Positions 33,701 to 46,807 of a stretch of 64,000 nt of DNA are shown here, in pieces; the first letter of the stretch is position 1, and each line of letters begins with the position of its first letter. A program made the position numbers and the translations under genes. The notes under the pieces are model-generated. The model made no database searches, was not told where the DNA came from, and worked only from the letters and a program-made list of their open reading frames with translations. The stretch is from contig NC_090615.1 in NCBI RefSeq assembly GCF_004359215.1, positions 6,098,527-6,162,526 of the forward strand, in the 5' to 3' direction. This DNA is from Bremia lactucae. Lineage: Eukaryota > Oomycota > Peronosporomycetes > Peronosporales > Peronosporaceae.

Positions 33701-36700
33701 CCAAACCGGTCCGCACAGCACTCCGAACGACTGGGGAATCCCGCGACGTTTTGCGAATGCAAATCGATAGGTTTTTGTGGCCTTTGGGAAGTCTTTATGA
33801 TGCCCCGACGACATCGAGTGTGCCTGTTTTTTTTAAGGTGAACTGAAGAAATTACAGTCCTGGCTTGTGACCTAGGTCGTGCAATATAAGAAAGAAAAAG
33901 ACTGATATCCGCACCCCATGATGAAGCATTCCCTCGCGCAGCCGATACGTCCTCAGTACTGAGGGTGACCATCGCGGGCGATAAGATCAATCGTCGGCTG
34001 CCAGTTGGCAGAACTGCATAGAATGCTGAAGACTGCCGCACGCTCCTTTTTGGAGAGGTGGCATAGCACCGCTTTGGATTGTAGCATCACCACCTTGGTC
34101 TCATCCTCGACAGGTGCAAGCTTTTATAGAAACACACACAAGGCATTGTGGACGCCTCAGTGACCCAGATCCGCACAGCAACTCCGGCTGTAATATGCTG
34201 AAATGTTTCAAGCACTGTATGTTGTCCGTCGTTTTCCATCGAAATTGTCCGAGCTGACCGTCAGTCGTTGCAGCCCAACCCGTGCGCTTCTCCCGAAGCT
34301 TCGCACTTGCATGGTTGGATCACAGCCAATTCAAACTCCCTGTTGATGAAATGTCCAAAGCCTTGAAGGATTTTCCCGTCATTGAGGCGAGGTAAGCAAC
34401 CGAGTACCGTTGTTTAAGACAAGTGCACAAGAATCAACTTAAGCAGATTGGCTCTTTGGACCAATTGGCATTGTAGCAGGTACCGCGGTCCAGCTTTGCG
34501 CTGGTTGACCCATCGTCGAATCACTGCTGTGTTTGCCGAAAGTTGTTTCGTGCTCTCCGGTACTGCTGTAGTCGCTACTACAGCCAATGTGGTGTCTGGG
34601 ACCTTGCGCACTCTCGTTGCACGTAAAATATGATCGTGAGTATTTTGGGTGCGGATGAGGTCCCTCGGGGATCGAATCACTTACTGTGTACTCTTTTCCT
34701 CGTTCGGGCGACTAAGGCGTGTCGACAAGCCAGTATCGCCAAGGGATGAGTTGACTATTGTGTCTGGCGGGGCCTTGAGCTCGTCTGCGATAACCTGAGC
34801 TAGCTCCGCTTGTATTGGACTACTGGCGATTTTCGGCGGAGAAATTACAGTATCATCCATGTGCATGGTATTCCCATACGTAAAGCTGCATCCGCCATAG
34901 TCACATCGAGATCATGTGAGTCCAGTGCGCTAAGGTCCTGGGAGCATGCCGGTGATATGACCGAAGAGCTGAACTCGATCCAGCCCCAGGTGGCACCGCA
35001 CCAGGAGCTGCCTTGGATGATACATTAGGTATGCCCGTTTGCGGCGAACATAAGAGGACAACAAACGTTGAATCGTCGAGCGACTCTGCTCTCTAATATA
35101 TGCAAGCTCAGGAGGAATGTAGTTTACAGCAGGCATTTCGCTCGGCCTTGACACAAATGGGCTTGACCGCAACCCCAATCTCGGGCTTCTCTTCCGGTGT
35201 ATTTTTTTTTCAAACAGGCGCGTCAATGTTTGTAGTTTGCACGAGGCAATCGCTGCTTCTTTCTCCGCTCGTTTTCGCCACTGCACCAGCGGTGCGATAT
35301 TCGAAATCCAACTGAGTCATGCCTCCAATCGCATCGTTGAGGGTACTATGTAAATTCGTAACGGTAACTTCGCGAGCAATGGCTTATTCCAGCACATGAG
35401 CATGAGTCTCGAAGTAGCAAGCTTTTTCGATGTCGGTATCGTTCTTCTTCATAGCGGCAAAGTTAGTAGGCCTACCGCCCTTTGTGCGTCCCCCAATTGA
35501 CATTGACCCAACACTTAAGTTGTCACATTGAATGACTTCTCCGTCGTAGCGGAAATTGCTAGTGTCCGTTGCCCGATCTGCTGTGGATGCCTTACGATCG
35601 CCTCCGATCAGATGATTCAGTTCGATAACAGCCTTAGCACACCGCTTATTAGTTTTGGCAGCAGCGGCGGATGTCACGTAATGTTTGACCGCGGCTGCTC
35701 GAATTTTCGTAGGAATCGGCGCCTTCTTCGGTGAAGGCGAGTGCATAGACGCGTTGTCCGAGTTTGTCGCACCCTGGTTGGCAGATGCTGCCGACTCCTG
35801 GTTTGGCGACTTGCTGGTCCCCTTGGCTTCTTTCGCCGGCGGGCATCGAAGCGGAGTATCATTAGGAGCCGCCTCTCGACTGGATAAAGCCGGAGTGGGA
35901 CGCAAGTTCTGCTTATTTTTGATTGCACCTGCGAGCAAGGCTCTCATGAAAAAGTTGCACCTTTAGAGCATTGAATGCTTCCGTCAAGATTCAGCCCCTC
36001 CCGCGCTGCTTGATGCGCGAGGAAACCTTCAATTCCACCTGGTATAACTTTTATAGCGACGCCGTCGTAATATTTAATACCAGCATCTGGTGAAGTGGCT
36101 GGGTATCCCTCTTCTGAAAAATCTGGGAAGTTTGAGATATCCCTTCGGCCAGATTACCCATACGCCTTTTACGTTTTTTTTGCGCCGCGCTCCGGGTCTT
36201 CTTGTGTCAAACGACCCTTACAACCAATATAGTTCGGAATAAACGGATCGATAGCCTCAGTGCGGCTTGGATCCATAGTAGCGCATGCGACCGAAGCACT
36301 GGAGTGCTGGCTAGATCTAATCTCGTTTTGAGGCATATACGCCGGACGTAACTGGCCTATGGCCTTAAGCTTCGCGAAATAAAAGCGAAGCTTCCGTTCC
36401 AAACGAGCATCAGCCACATCCGCAAACTCTTTACAAGACCAGGTGTTCCGGAGGCGGTGGGCCCATGTACCCAGTTCTCAAACGAAGCATCGTTTTCGCT
36501 TTTTGATTCGTCCAGAAACACGACGATCGGAATTTTCCTCATTGAGGTCACGGGCCTGATCACGCAAACGCGTCAAATACTGACGTCGCGTTTTTACCTT
36601 GGCCGTAATATTTCGCTCATGAAGAGCGTCGCGCGCAGCGAGCTCCTTCGGCGTCCTCGCCTTCGGTCTGGAGGTCCAGATGGTCAATCTGCGACCCTTA

Positions 36701-36960
36701 ACCTCTTGGAGGCCCTCTTACACACTTAGTGGAGTGAATTAATATTCAATGTGTGCTTATGTTTTCGCAAGGTTTGCAGCTTGACGACGACCTCGTTCCT
36801 CTTTGAGGACTGCCTGCTCTTGCTCTTCAATTAGCGGGTTCGTAATTATGTTGGACTCAGAGTCTGATGTACCGGGCAATGCAGCTAAAATATCTGCGGC
36901 ACCACGTTCTGGGAAACGTATTTGCGCCCGAGGAGATTCGTCCACACGACGAGGCGTGTA
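30800..36960 (-). mobile_element. Non-LTR retrotransposon (LINE), decayed, minus strand
   Basis: ORF1-like region at about 36945-34930: Ala/Lys/Ser/Pro-rich, with SDSESNIITNPLIEEQEQAV and NQGATNSDNASMHSPSPKK. APE-type endonuclease at ~33720-33090: YIYLILLQETGVFLGEAASL (the LLQETG motif carries the catalytic Glu) and LMFLGGDFDCT. RT at ~32110-31640: LPAQVGFVSKRSIHTALKMF, IVLLLDLSKAYDT (first catalytic Asp), GIRQVCPLAPLLFILALDSV, and GYADDTAVYLSDRST near 31690-31640. All are split by frameshifts and stops. 31110-30800 contains a 24 bp tandem duplicate (RHVEQLED in the plus frame). Confidence 0.78.
32553..32625. repeat. 28 bp inverted repeat with 17 nt loop
   Basis: Arms 32553-32580 and 32598-32625 are reverse complements with one mismatch (TAAGTTCAGG versus TAAGCTCAGG outermost); inner 22 bp CAGGACAACACTTTCG... 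are perfect. It lies between the endonuclease and RT parts of the minus-strand LINE. Confidence 0.92.
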
Positions 36961-37169
36961 GGACCCGCGATACCTCTCCTAATCTTCCGATAGTGTGTAT
37001 CTTCCATAGTCTCTCATTTCATCATCGTTAAGGAAGGAGCTAAGAGTCTGGGATTCACGCTTAGGTGTCATCAGACAAAGGAATGTAGAACACAATCGAA
37101 CGGTTAGCTGTTCATATTTCAATCTCAAAGAGCAACTGAAGCGAATGTTGGCATTCGGTGTCAACAGCC

Positions 37170-37656
37170 TGTTAGGGGGCGGTGTAATAAGGCAAACTTC
37201 GGTTGGCGAACAGTTGTTGTGGTCGTTTACCTTATGGAAAATACTCTTTTGCATAATTCAAAATTGTAATCACTAAATTCCAATTATTATGGGAATTATA
37301 TGTCGTAGCCACCAGATATAAATTCGGTCGCCGAAATCTATTTTAATATAGCTAGGGTAAGAATTTAGGTCTTAATACTTAGGTAAAGCTCAATTTTCTT
37401 GATTATTCAGCATCAAGTGCCTCCTATGGCTTACGGAATGATCTACGAGAGAAAGAAGCCTTATTGAGGTATGTATTCTCGGGCACTAGTTGCCACTTGG
37501 TTCCGCGAAGCCCTGAATTCCTTGAACTAGAATTCGTCAAGCTCATTGTTGTTGAACATATTATTTCTACAAAACGAAGTGACTCTTTGAGCCTATAAGT
37601 CTTTCTCTGTCTTGAGGAGCAATCTTACGACTGTCAGAGGACGTTTGGTGGCTAAA
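37170..37656 (+). repeat. Gypsy family C LTR (copy C2)
   Basis: Begins TGTTAGGGGGCGG and ends GGCTAAAC; parallels copy C1 (13956-14426). Not followed by a TGGTAGCA primer site, so it is either a 3' or a solo LTR. The integrase fragment to its right is on the same strand but starts about 100 bp later. Confidence 0.78.
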
Positions 37657-37699
37657 CCTATATCGGTGGACGGCCAATTATATTCTCGCCTGCGAACCA

Positions 37700-38835
37700 T
37701 GTCAGCACATAAAGCCTGCACTGACTAGCAGTGCGCTTTGAAGCCGCTGCCGATTCCGCGTATTGTTAGGAGTCGGATAGTCTGGACTTCATGTTTGGCA
37801 TGCCGCCTGACCGCAAGGGTCGAATGGGGCTCATTGTCTTTGCAGATAGACTGAGGGAAATGTGCATTTTGCACCACGCAGCACCACGATCATAGACAAG
37901 GAGCAGCTCCATTGATCTTAGATCATGTGTTTTCGACAACACCGGATACTCGAGTCCATAGTATCGGGCTGGGCCTCACGTTTTATGTCGAGTTATGGCG
38001 TCGTGTTTGAGCTGCTGGGTAGCAAGCTCGAAATGTCAACAGCCGATGATTTTTAGACCGATAGCCGATCCGAAAGGGCCTAACGAGTCGTGGCGGATGT
38101 ATTGCGCACGGTGGCGACTCCCAAGAAGTGTAGAAAACAATTGACCTTCGTGAAGTTTGCTATTTATAACAGTGTCCAAGCCTTTACGGGTGGCACTGTT
38201 TTAAAATACGGACGGTGCCATCCTTGGGTGGCAGTCTCGTTTGTGCGCAGCCCGATTATTAGTGAAAAGGATCCCTCACTGCACTCGGTGCAAATAATTA
38301 AGAAGGACATAGTTAAAATCTTGCCCTCGTGACTTTGCTAGTTTAGCAGTGGTCACGGCACCTAAGTGTGTCAGTGCAGATTCACGGCAAGAAATGCCTG
38401 TGCTACTAGACAATAACGACGTTTCGTAATTGGCAACTACGTCCTATGGCTGACCTCTCGGAAATGTCAAAGGCAAGTTTGATGCTAAAAGTGTGAGCGA
38501 GGCTCAACATTTTGTGGATGAGCGATAAGCCATCACTAGAAAGTCCGTGACGCGATGGAAAACGCACAGGACAAGCAAAAATAGTGAGCGGACCAGTGTG
38601 GTCGCAAAAAGAATGAACGCCGTAGAGTGGGAGAAAAATAACTGTTAAGCACTGCTACTGTACCTCAAAATGCAGTTTTTGTATTACCTGGAGGTACTAC
38701 GAAATTACTGCCGCGTTTATCGGGCCGTTTGCGGTGGTCGACGAAGTTAAAGACCTTTATTACAGGCTCACACTTCTGCCGTGTATGAAGACACACACTG
38801 TACCTCAAACTCCCAAAAGTTTTCGAATAGGGCAC
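37700..38835 (+). pseudogene. Gypsy integrase fragment (plus strand)
   Basis: Core segments: LDFMFGMPPDRKGRMGLIVFADRLREM at ~37770-37865 (first catalytic Asp region), LLGSKLEMSTADD-like at 38020-38050, then 38086-38330 LADVLRTVATPKKCRKQLTFVKFA and PIISEKDPSL. C-terminal part at ~38660-38830: NAVFVLPGGTTKLLPRLSGR, then readings of YYRLTL and HTVYLKL. Many stops. Ends where the opposite-strand integrase begins. Confidence 0.75.
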
Positions 38836-39340
38836 TCAAGCCACTATACCAGATGCTGGTAGTGGCCTTTGCGACGACGTCGCCTTAGGAGTGTCTTCAC
38901 GTGAAACAGCACGAGGTGCAACTTCTTTGCGAGGGCTTTGCTCGGATTGTGTTTTTTTTGATGCGGTCCAAAGCCGCCTTTTAACGTTGGGACGTTAACA
39001 ACCTCGTTTACAAGACCATCTGGACATCCTGATGAGGATGCAGCAATCTGCGGCACGGCCGCCCGTCTCGGCGGAAGCATTTATAAGTCCACGTGGGAAG
39101 GGCCCCGATATTGGCTTAAGCAAGCCCACGTAAAACACTGGGTGTGTACGCAGCTTGCGAGGAAGATTTAGCGTGTAAGTTAGGCCAATGCTGGCCACGA
39201 CTGTACATGATTTAATAAAGCGCGGGCGCAATTTGGTCTTAAAGACCGTAATAACCAAGTTTTGAAGGTAGGATTTGAGCGCCTTAGTAAATTCGGTATC
39301 CGACCGCATAAGAATCAATACAACTTCTGCCTTTGGTATC
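38836..39340 (-). pseudogene. Gypsy integrase C-terminus and chromodomain fragment (minus strand)
   Basis: Reading from 39318: FTKALKSYLQNLVITVF, LRPRFIKSCTVVASIGLTYT, LNLPRKLRTHPVFYVGLLKP (the conserved 'HPVFHVSLLK' step), then KTLLRRRRRKGHYQHLV at 38900-38850, the opening of a chromodomain. It meets the plus-strand integrase tail to tail at about 38835. Confidence 0.78.
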
Positions 39341-41900
39341 CGCTTGTAGTATTGTTACTGGAATACCAACTCGTATCGCGTAGGAAATGTCGATGGAATA
39401 TTATTTTTGTGATCTGCGGCTGACATTATCACGAACGTAAACGTCCATCAACACATCCTCGAACTCAAAAGACGAGACATTAAGGTCGACTGTAGCCGCT
39501 TCTGATCGTATTTTATACTTATAAAGCTACTTCTCCTCTATGCAAAGCATCTTCGTATACTACAATAGAACATTCAGCTCTAGGAGCGATTCTAGTGTCA
39601 CCGCTGGGCGATGAAATCCCATTAGACTCCGTGTTGTAGTCTGCACACCTTCTTACATGCACTACTCTTCTCGCACCTAAGCGATCATCACAGTTTGTAC
39701 TATTATCATATATGCAGCTTTGTCGACACAGCTTCGACAATCAGCTATTGTGCTACTTTAAATGCTCAAAATTGCAAGATAATGCTGAACTCTCTGGCGC
39801 CAGACTCGTCAGCCCGCGCATATTCCTTTCTGCAACTTCGAGAACGCACACTGCTCTAATGCAGCGGCAATATCGCTTTGCGCCACAATTTGGTCATACA
39901 AGCAGCACATATTTCAGGTTCCCTAACCATCCGTACTATTCGGTATATAACTTATATTAACTCTTCCATTCCCGAACGATTATTGTGTGTGCGTCTTCAA
40001 AACGCGTAACAGTTGCATCAGTATCGGACATGACTCCAACACGGATACGCTAATATGTTATTTTCCCTTACTGATGCAAGTTCATATCGCTGTTGACGTA
40101 CCCACCGGCTCAAGTCAGTCACACCCTACATGCGATGCGTATGCGGACTTACTAGTCCGATCTGTTTGGGTCTCAGTTTGGTACATGGCTTGTGTTTAAC
40201 AATTGAAGCATGCCGAGTAAAGTCAAACATATTATTCAGATCGCGTACAATCAAGACGCGCCAAAATCGATATGCACCATCATCGGTGCGGAAAATATCC
40301 GCATAAATTCAACGATGTGGCAGTGTAACACGGAGTTTTCAAATTTTGCGGGGCTAAGCTCTTGTCATGGACGCCACATTTTCCCAACTGAATGAAGCCA
40401 TTTTCTGTCCCTGTAAAGTGCATCGCGCTTACTTGGTTGTAGGCGTTCGCTATTTTAGCTGATTTCGAGGTGGACGATGAATGCACGCAATGGTCAATTG
40501 GGATGCTTAAGCATGATACAGGCATAGCCACTGGCGTGCATTTTATATATGATGAAATCGTGTGGTCATATTTAAGCCCTGATGCAAGTATTAGCTTTGA
40601 CACTGTGACATTTGATTTTACGGTATCGACGTTTGCTCGATATGGAACCTTGGTATACTGTTGGGCTCTCACTGCTAAAGTGATAGACTCGTCTTTCAAT
40701 ATACCTTCGAATGGAATGTTGTAAGGACATTGGTCAGCTTTTATTTGTAAGTCCAAGTCAGGACAATTTTAAGGCCTTCCAAGAAATTGTATCCTTGACA
40801 TCTTCGGCTAGCGGGTCTATAATGATGCTCGCAAATTAGTGTGCAAATACTGTACGAATGTATGATTGCATTTGTCTTGACGTGATAGCAAGAGCGCTTG
40901 GGTGTATTCAACATCACATTTGGTGGCGTAATGACTATGTAGAACCTTCTATGATTATTTTTTTCTGAAGTACTTGCAAGTGTAGCTGTTCAAAATTTGT
41001 CTGAACTTAAATTATAAGACTGCATGTATCCTAGGTCTCCTATGGAGAGCTTCCACGATTGAAATCTTCTTCCATGGTGATAGTGCCTAAGTTCGCGCCG
41101 TCCTTCTAATAAAAGACCGGGCATTTACTTTAAGTTTCATCACTTACGAGGGTGGCACAAAATCCACATATGTAATTTGCGAGACGGCCTTTCCTATCTC
41201 GCGGAGTAGATTGAGTATTTGACGAATCTTTCCCTGATAAAGTAAGCTCTTAAACCTAAATGACTCAAGTTTCATAACAAGCGTCTGTGCAAAAAAAGGA
41301 GCAAGCACCTACTATCAAAGGTGAGCAACAGCATTTATTTAATCGCCGATTGCATTAATTAAGTACCCTGTTCTAATAAGATTATAATTTCGTCAGCGTC
41401 CACGGTACTGTGCATCTTTCCAGATAGAGACTCACATCAATGGAAGTGCTTATCCGGGTCAAACTTAATCGTAATTTATTCGTGAATCTAAAGATTTTAG
41501 TCTTTGCAACTCTCGAAGATCGTGGATATGTCACGAACTGCTATCAAATATGACGGGGATGTTGAAGATGACATTTTGAAGAGGAAGTACGCTATCGCAA
41601 ACTCACGATCATTTTCTTACCCTATGTATTTACCTGAAGATTTTGGGCAGGATCGAAAATTGTGCATGATCATTGGATGGTGCTGCATGAAAATCGATTG
41701 ATAAGCAAGACATCGAAAACGGATGGTAGGCAAAGCAACTGCCCCGTTAACGCGACAGCAGCAGTAGCTGTCGGCGTTTCGACTAAGGCATTGGACGTTG
41801 CTGGCGTGTTAACGCGGCGCGTGCGATTAGCTTGAGGTTAAATGGGTGACTTCGCAGACGACCCACCAATGTGACCCCTTTTCGGTGGCATCTTTGGCGC
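39341..41900. other. Unassigned region
   Basis: About 2.5 kb with no recognised transposon domain or host gene apart from one uncertain open frame (40280-40756, listed). AT-rich, many short frames, no LTR of families A-C or D seen. Confidence 0.4.
40280..40756 (-). CDS. Hypothetical open frame of 158 codons
   Basis: Longest open frame of the 39.3-41.9 kb stretch. It has no ATG at its 5' end (opens with TTG), so either it starts at an internal Met or is a piece of a spliced or broken gene. Residues are mixed with no obvious repeats: QIKADQCPYNIPFEGILKDE, then ALAVRAQQYTKVPYRANV-like and TVSKLILASGLKYDH. No signal peptide, no RXLR, no transmembrane segment. I do not recognise it. The plus strand over the same bases also has an 84-codon frame. 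Confidence 0.25.
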   Translation of the reverse strand: MDLQIKADQCPYNIPFEGILKDESITLAVRAQQYTKVPYRANVDTVKSNVTVSKLILASGLKYDHTISSYIKCTPVAMPVSCLSIPIDHCVHSSSTSKSAKIANAYNQVSAMHFTGTENGFIQLGKCGVHDKSLAPQNLKTPCYTATSLNLCGYFPHR

Positions 41901-42060
41901 CGTGTATGAAAAAAAATAGAGGTCGCTAGAGTGAATGAGAGAACTAGCGGCGCGGTACGCAGCTCGCAGTTTCTCCTAGTGACTAAGATGCAGGTTGTCA
42001 CGTCTAATAATTAGAAGTACTCAAAAAGCCATCTACTGGACACTACGCATCTGCCAATAA
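41900..42060 (+). repeat. Copia E LTR 3' part
   Basis: The last ~75 bp (GACTAAGATGCAGGTTGTCA ... TGGACACTACGCATCTG) match 47440-47516. The next bases, TTATGAGCCC (42062-42071), are an initiator-tRNA half-site like that of copia D. The start of the LTR cannot be fixed; GAGGTCGCTAG at 41922 also occurs at 46309-46319, just before the family A LTR. Confidence 0.6.
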
Positions 42061-45000
42061 TTTATGAGCCCAATGACTGGCTGCGAAGTGCACCAGCCGC
42101 ATTTACACCAGTCAGCTTCAGCGATGGCCACGAAAGGACCAGGGCGTCTTTAGCGGTGGTTCAAGGCGGGTCATTGGCCCACGAAGGGGGCGAAAACATC
42201 AGCGCCCGGGTACTAACGACCCTCGTCGATGTCCAAGCGCGGATTGCGCAGGTGGAGGTCTCGCGACTGAAATGCGATGGAAACGAGCGGATGATGGGCG
42301 CGATGAGTCAAAAATGTCCCGCTTTGCGCTTAATGAGTGTCGTGATGATGCACTGATGCCTACATGCGCTCGGACATTCGCCGGTGCGTCCAAGAACTGG
42401 ATAATGTCGCCCAAGCATGCTGCAGCATGTAATAGGTTAAATTCCAATACAGGCAAAATGGCGGGGAGCGCAAGATGTACCTCCGGCGCGCGCGCCGTAT
42501 TTTGACATCGAGTACGCGGCAGCACAAGATTTCGCGCGTCGTATGGAGCCGGATGCACAGTGAGCAATGCGGGTTCCAGACGAGCGTCAACAAAGACTGG
42601 CGATTCGCAAGTTCGACGGCTGGGAATATTATCGAGGCTTGGGATATGTCTTCCTGGACTACGTTCATGAGTCAGGCCAAATACGCTCAAGCGGCATGTG
42701 GCTTCGACTGGTCCGAAGACGTGAAGACTGACCTTCTCGGCACTTCCTGAGCGGTGCTGCCGAGCGTTACTACAACGAGCAGGTTGAGACATGGTGGCGC
42801 CAGACTCCGACGCTTGCACACGTTATAAAGTGGCATCATCAGACGTTCAAGACGATGATCCCTGCGTCCCAATTAATAAAATTGCTTACGGTGAAGAAGG
42901 GCTCAAGGAGAAGTTATCTCGAGCATTACTTTTATCTGGTGGCGGAAAGCGATGCATGTGGCGTCGCTGATGCGCAGTGCTCGATAACATTGTGCACTAT
43001 TCGTCTGGTGAGCTCCACACGGTGCTGATGGCCAAGTATGACGGATGCCGGGTCGACTACCTAGCTTAAGCTGAAGAGCTTGCACACTTCGCGCAGTCTC
43101 AGGAGTTGGACATGCTTCATTTGGCAAGATGTCGTAACACATGTTGGTGAATGCAAGCCACGCGCTGATAATTGCACGTGCTATGGATTTGGCAAGATCG
43201 GGCACATTCAGTGATTCTGTCCCAACGAAAGAAAAGAACGAAGAAGAGCAATGGTGTGATTAGAGCTTGGAAAACAGCGCCAGGGCCAAGGACGTTGTAA
43301 GTTACACATTGTCCGTGCAGGACGTCAAGCAGGCCCAGGACAAGTTGGAAATCTTAAGTAGTGGATCCAGTAGGCACCTTATTAACTATGAGGTGCTTTT
43401 CGAGGATGCCCGTGAGTGTGACGACCAATGCTTGGGCGCCGATGGAGAAACACTTCGACTAACAATGGTTGGTAGTGTGGTACTTCACGTGAAGGCATGT
43501 GAAAGAGAAAGCGTTATTCGGCTGACTAAAGAATATTATGCACCGTTGCTAATACGCAATATATTGTCATATGGGAAGCTGGAGCTAAAAGGCTACGGGC
43601 TTAAATACAAGGGCGATCGACGAGCGGTTATCTCGCTCACTATCGCTTACAATAATGGGCTCATCCTCGAGACTCAAGATGCAAAAGTTGATGTGGGAAT
43701 GGATGGTACAGCAATGTCAGTGATTGATTAAGCGTCGAGGCGGACAGATGATGATGTCGTGCATGCGGTAACATTAATGCACTTTTAATAACGCTTTGAC
43801 CATCTCTCTTAAGACACTATTGAGAGGATGGCGTGCGAGCCTAAATCTGGCATTCGCCTCACGGATGGGAAACGGGTGACGTGCATTTCTGCGCACAAGC
43901 AAAGCAGTCAAAGAACGCACAGCCCAAGAAAGACACCGGGTTGCACCCACCAATAGATCGCGCTCGTGGTGTAATCTGTTCCGATCTTAAAGGACCGATG
44001 ACGCTGAAGGATCAAATGGGTGATCGCTACTTGTCAACTTTGTGGATCACAAGAGCAACTATTGCCGTGTGTTCCTCGTGCGTACCAAGAACCAAGCGGC
44101 AGAAAGTTCAAGCAGGTTTTTGAGCTTTCTTTGAAAAACGATTTGATTGCCGTGTACATCTGATGGTGGTGAGCAGAAAAATGTGGACTTACTCTGCAAG
44201 GCAGCCCGAGTGGCGAGACAAGTGAGCAAGGCGAGAAATCAAGCGTTAAATGGCAAGGCTGAACGAATGCACCGAACAATATGCAATCTCCCGCTGAATT
44301 TTAAGGCGACGCGGTCGTGTTCTCGGCGTACATCTTATATTGCGGTCCTACAAGCTCAAACCCCAACAGTGCATCGCCAACCAAGGTCCTGGTCGAGCAA
44401 GCAACCTACCTGCACGTCATTGTTTTATTTGGATTTTGTACAGTGTATCGCGACTCAAAGAAAAAATCTCGCTGATCAAGCGCGTGTTGATTCGATCGTC
44501 GGGCGCAGCGACGAGACGAAAGGTTACCGCGTATATATTCGCAAGAACAACATTTAATTGTGACGCAACACGTTCTGACGCAGAGAACGAGCAACCTAGA
44601 CTCAGTTTTAATTCGGAGTATCGGGGAATAGTAATTCAAGGTGGCGAAGGAATCGCTCACAATAATAACGACGACGATGACAGCGAGAAGGTCTGCAAGA
44701 AATAGGTCAACCGGTGGACGCGTGCCCCTCATGCCACGCGTGGAGCGACCAAGCAGCAATGCAAAATGCAATGCACATGAATAATGACGTTGGCACCGTG
44801 ATTCAAGTCTTCGGGGCGGACCTGAAGACGCAGGCAGAGGCGACGCGCAGTCCGAAGGCTAAATGCTGGAGTAAGGCGATGCTCGAAAACATACGAGCTC
44901 TTAAAAACAATGACGTGTGGAACGTGATCAAATTTCCAGCCGATGCAAAGTTGCTACACAGGAAGTGGGTGTACAAGACAAAGACCGACGCAGGCGGTGC

Positions 45001-46321
45001 AGTAGAGCGGATGAAAGCGCGACACGTGGCATGTGGCAATGAGCAAGTATTCGGTGTCAACTGCACTCTTATTTCGCCGCTGTGATGGACATGCCGACGA
45101 TGAAGGTGATTCTGGGGCTTGCAGCGACATGGGGTGTACTAGTGAAGCATGATGACATTCCAAATGTCTTCGTGAAGGCTGACAAGGAGAAGCATCTGGA
45201 TATATTGCTCCACGTTCCAAGCGGTATGCAGATAAAGGACGAGAAGCTCAAGGAACATGGTGGGGTGAGTGCAAGCGACTTCGCACACGAGCTCAAGAAA
45301 AGTCTGTACGGGCTGAAACAGGCGAAACAACTTGAAAATTAGCGTTTGCGAAACGACTTAAGCACGCAGGATTCAAGCAATGCATCAGCGAAAGGTGTTT
45401 ATACTACAAGCGTGGTGGTGATGATATGATCGTAGTAGGTGTCTACATGGACGACCTCCTAATCACGGCGACTACAACTGCGAGCGTTGATTAGTTTTCA
45501 CGGCAACATAATCACTTTCGATTGAAAATCTGGAAACTGTGTCGAAATTCTTTGGAACTCGAGTGAGCGCGCTTGGTACGTGCGCATACGCCTTTTATCA
45601 GGAGGAGGTGATTAGTGAGATGCTGCAGGAACACGGATTGGCGTTTTCGAATCCAACCCTCACACCGATCAACGATGACTGCTACAATGAAGTTGGACTG
45701 GAATGCGCGTTGCTCAAGAAGAGTAGAGAACCTGAGAAGCCTACAATCAAGTCACTCCAGTCCCAGGTTGTAAGCTTGAGTGTAAGCGCAGTGTACTCGC
45801 CCGGAGACAACACGTTTGCGGTGCAGAAGGCTACGTGCAGCACTCACGAGCTACAAGAGCAAGACTGGAAGCTGGCAAAAAAATTGCGCGGTACCTTGCT
45901 GGGAGTAAGAACATGCGACTCGAAATGCGCGCAAGTACCAAGGGCGATAATACAGTTACGCTGGAATCCTAAAGTGAAGCAGATTTCGCTGCAGACAAGA
46001 ACGACAGGAAGTCTTTTAGCTGGAGCAATGGTGCTGCTCGACGGAATGCCGATCACTGGTCTGCGAAAAAGCAAGGAGACGTTTCACTCTCGACGGAGGC
46101 TGAGTTCGTAGCAGCCACTTTACCAATGAAGATGCGTGTAGACAATCATGCTGCCATCCACCAGATTGAAGGCGAGGCTTAGTCTCTATGGTCATAGCAT
46201 AAACGACTATGCTCGTCGTGGAATCCTGGAGCCATGCTACGTCCAGTCCGAGCTCATGCTAGCGGACCTACTGACCAAGGTGGTAGATCACCACAAGCTC
46301 ATAAAATTGAGGTCGCTAGTG
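42061..46321 (+). mobile_element. Ty1/copia retrotransposon internal region, decayed (copia E)
   Basis: Gag around 42600-43110: KFDGWEYYRGLGYVFLDYV, AERYYNEQVETWWRQTPTLA, LMAKYDGCRVDYLA. Protease at 43340-43730: SSGSSRHLINYEVLFEDARE, LTKEYYAPLLIRNILSYGKL; the usual D-S-G-S active site reads S-S-G-S. Integrase pieces 43960-44290 (SDLKGPMTLKDQMGDRYL, then NGKAERMHRTI). RT at 44830-45480: KCWSKAMLENIRALKNNDVW, RKWVYKTKTDAGGAVERMKA, ELKKSLYGLKQAKQ, VVGVYMDDLLITAT. RNase H 45830-46320: STEAEFVAATLP, MLADLLTKVVDHHKLIKLRS. Stops and frameshifts throughout. The 3' LTR is displaced by the family A insertion. Confidence 0.82.
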
Positions 46322-46758
46322 TGTAACGGGGTGTATCGTTACATGAAATGAACACTTAGAGGTTGTTGATTAATAAATTATCTAAAATGTATATAGTATT
46401 TGGAGAATACATTTAGTAATGTTCAGAAATCTTAACCATAAATAGGTATACGCCATTATATCTATTCATCCCGCAGACAAATCAGCTGTAAACGTGAACA
46501 AAGAGAGACAGACGGATAAAATTTCAATTGCATGTTTAGTATCAGCTCATAATTAAGTAGCATTAACAGACAGAAAGAAGAGAAGCTTAATTATATTAAT
46601 ACAGTTTTCATTTTACCCCCTTTAAGGTAGTTGTCCTAAATAGAAGTCTTCCTCTGCACGTACTAGTGAACGCGAAGTGACTTAAGGCACCACTCGAAAC
46701 TGAAGCAGTGCGAACTAGACTTGTACTAAAGCAGTACAAGTCGCAGTGCCCCGTTACA
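46322..46758 (+). repeat. Gypsy family A LTR (copy A3)
   Basis: 437 bp, TGTAACGGGG to CCCCGTTACA. Followed at 46761 by TGGTAGCATTTG (primer-site core), so it is a 5' LTR. It is inserted just after the last RNase H codons of copia E. Confidence 0.88.
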
Positions 46759-46807
46759 CCTGGTAGCATTTGAATTCCGTCCAAGGACCACATTTCCTTC
46801 ATCTAAC

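Noticed and set aside
35384..35947. Possible secreted effector (187 codons, minus strand)
   Set aside because: No signal peptide, no RXLR or LxLFLAK motif; position and composition fit the ORF1 region of the LINE.
42199..42819. 206-codon minus-strand open frame
   Set aside because: It is the antisense of the copia E gag; residues are low-complexity and the plus strand carries the recognisable gag blocks.
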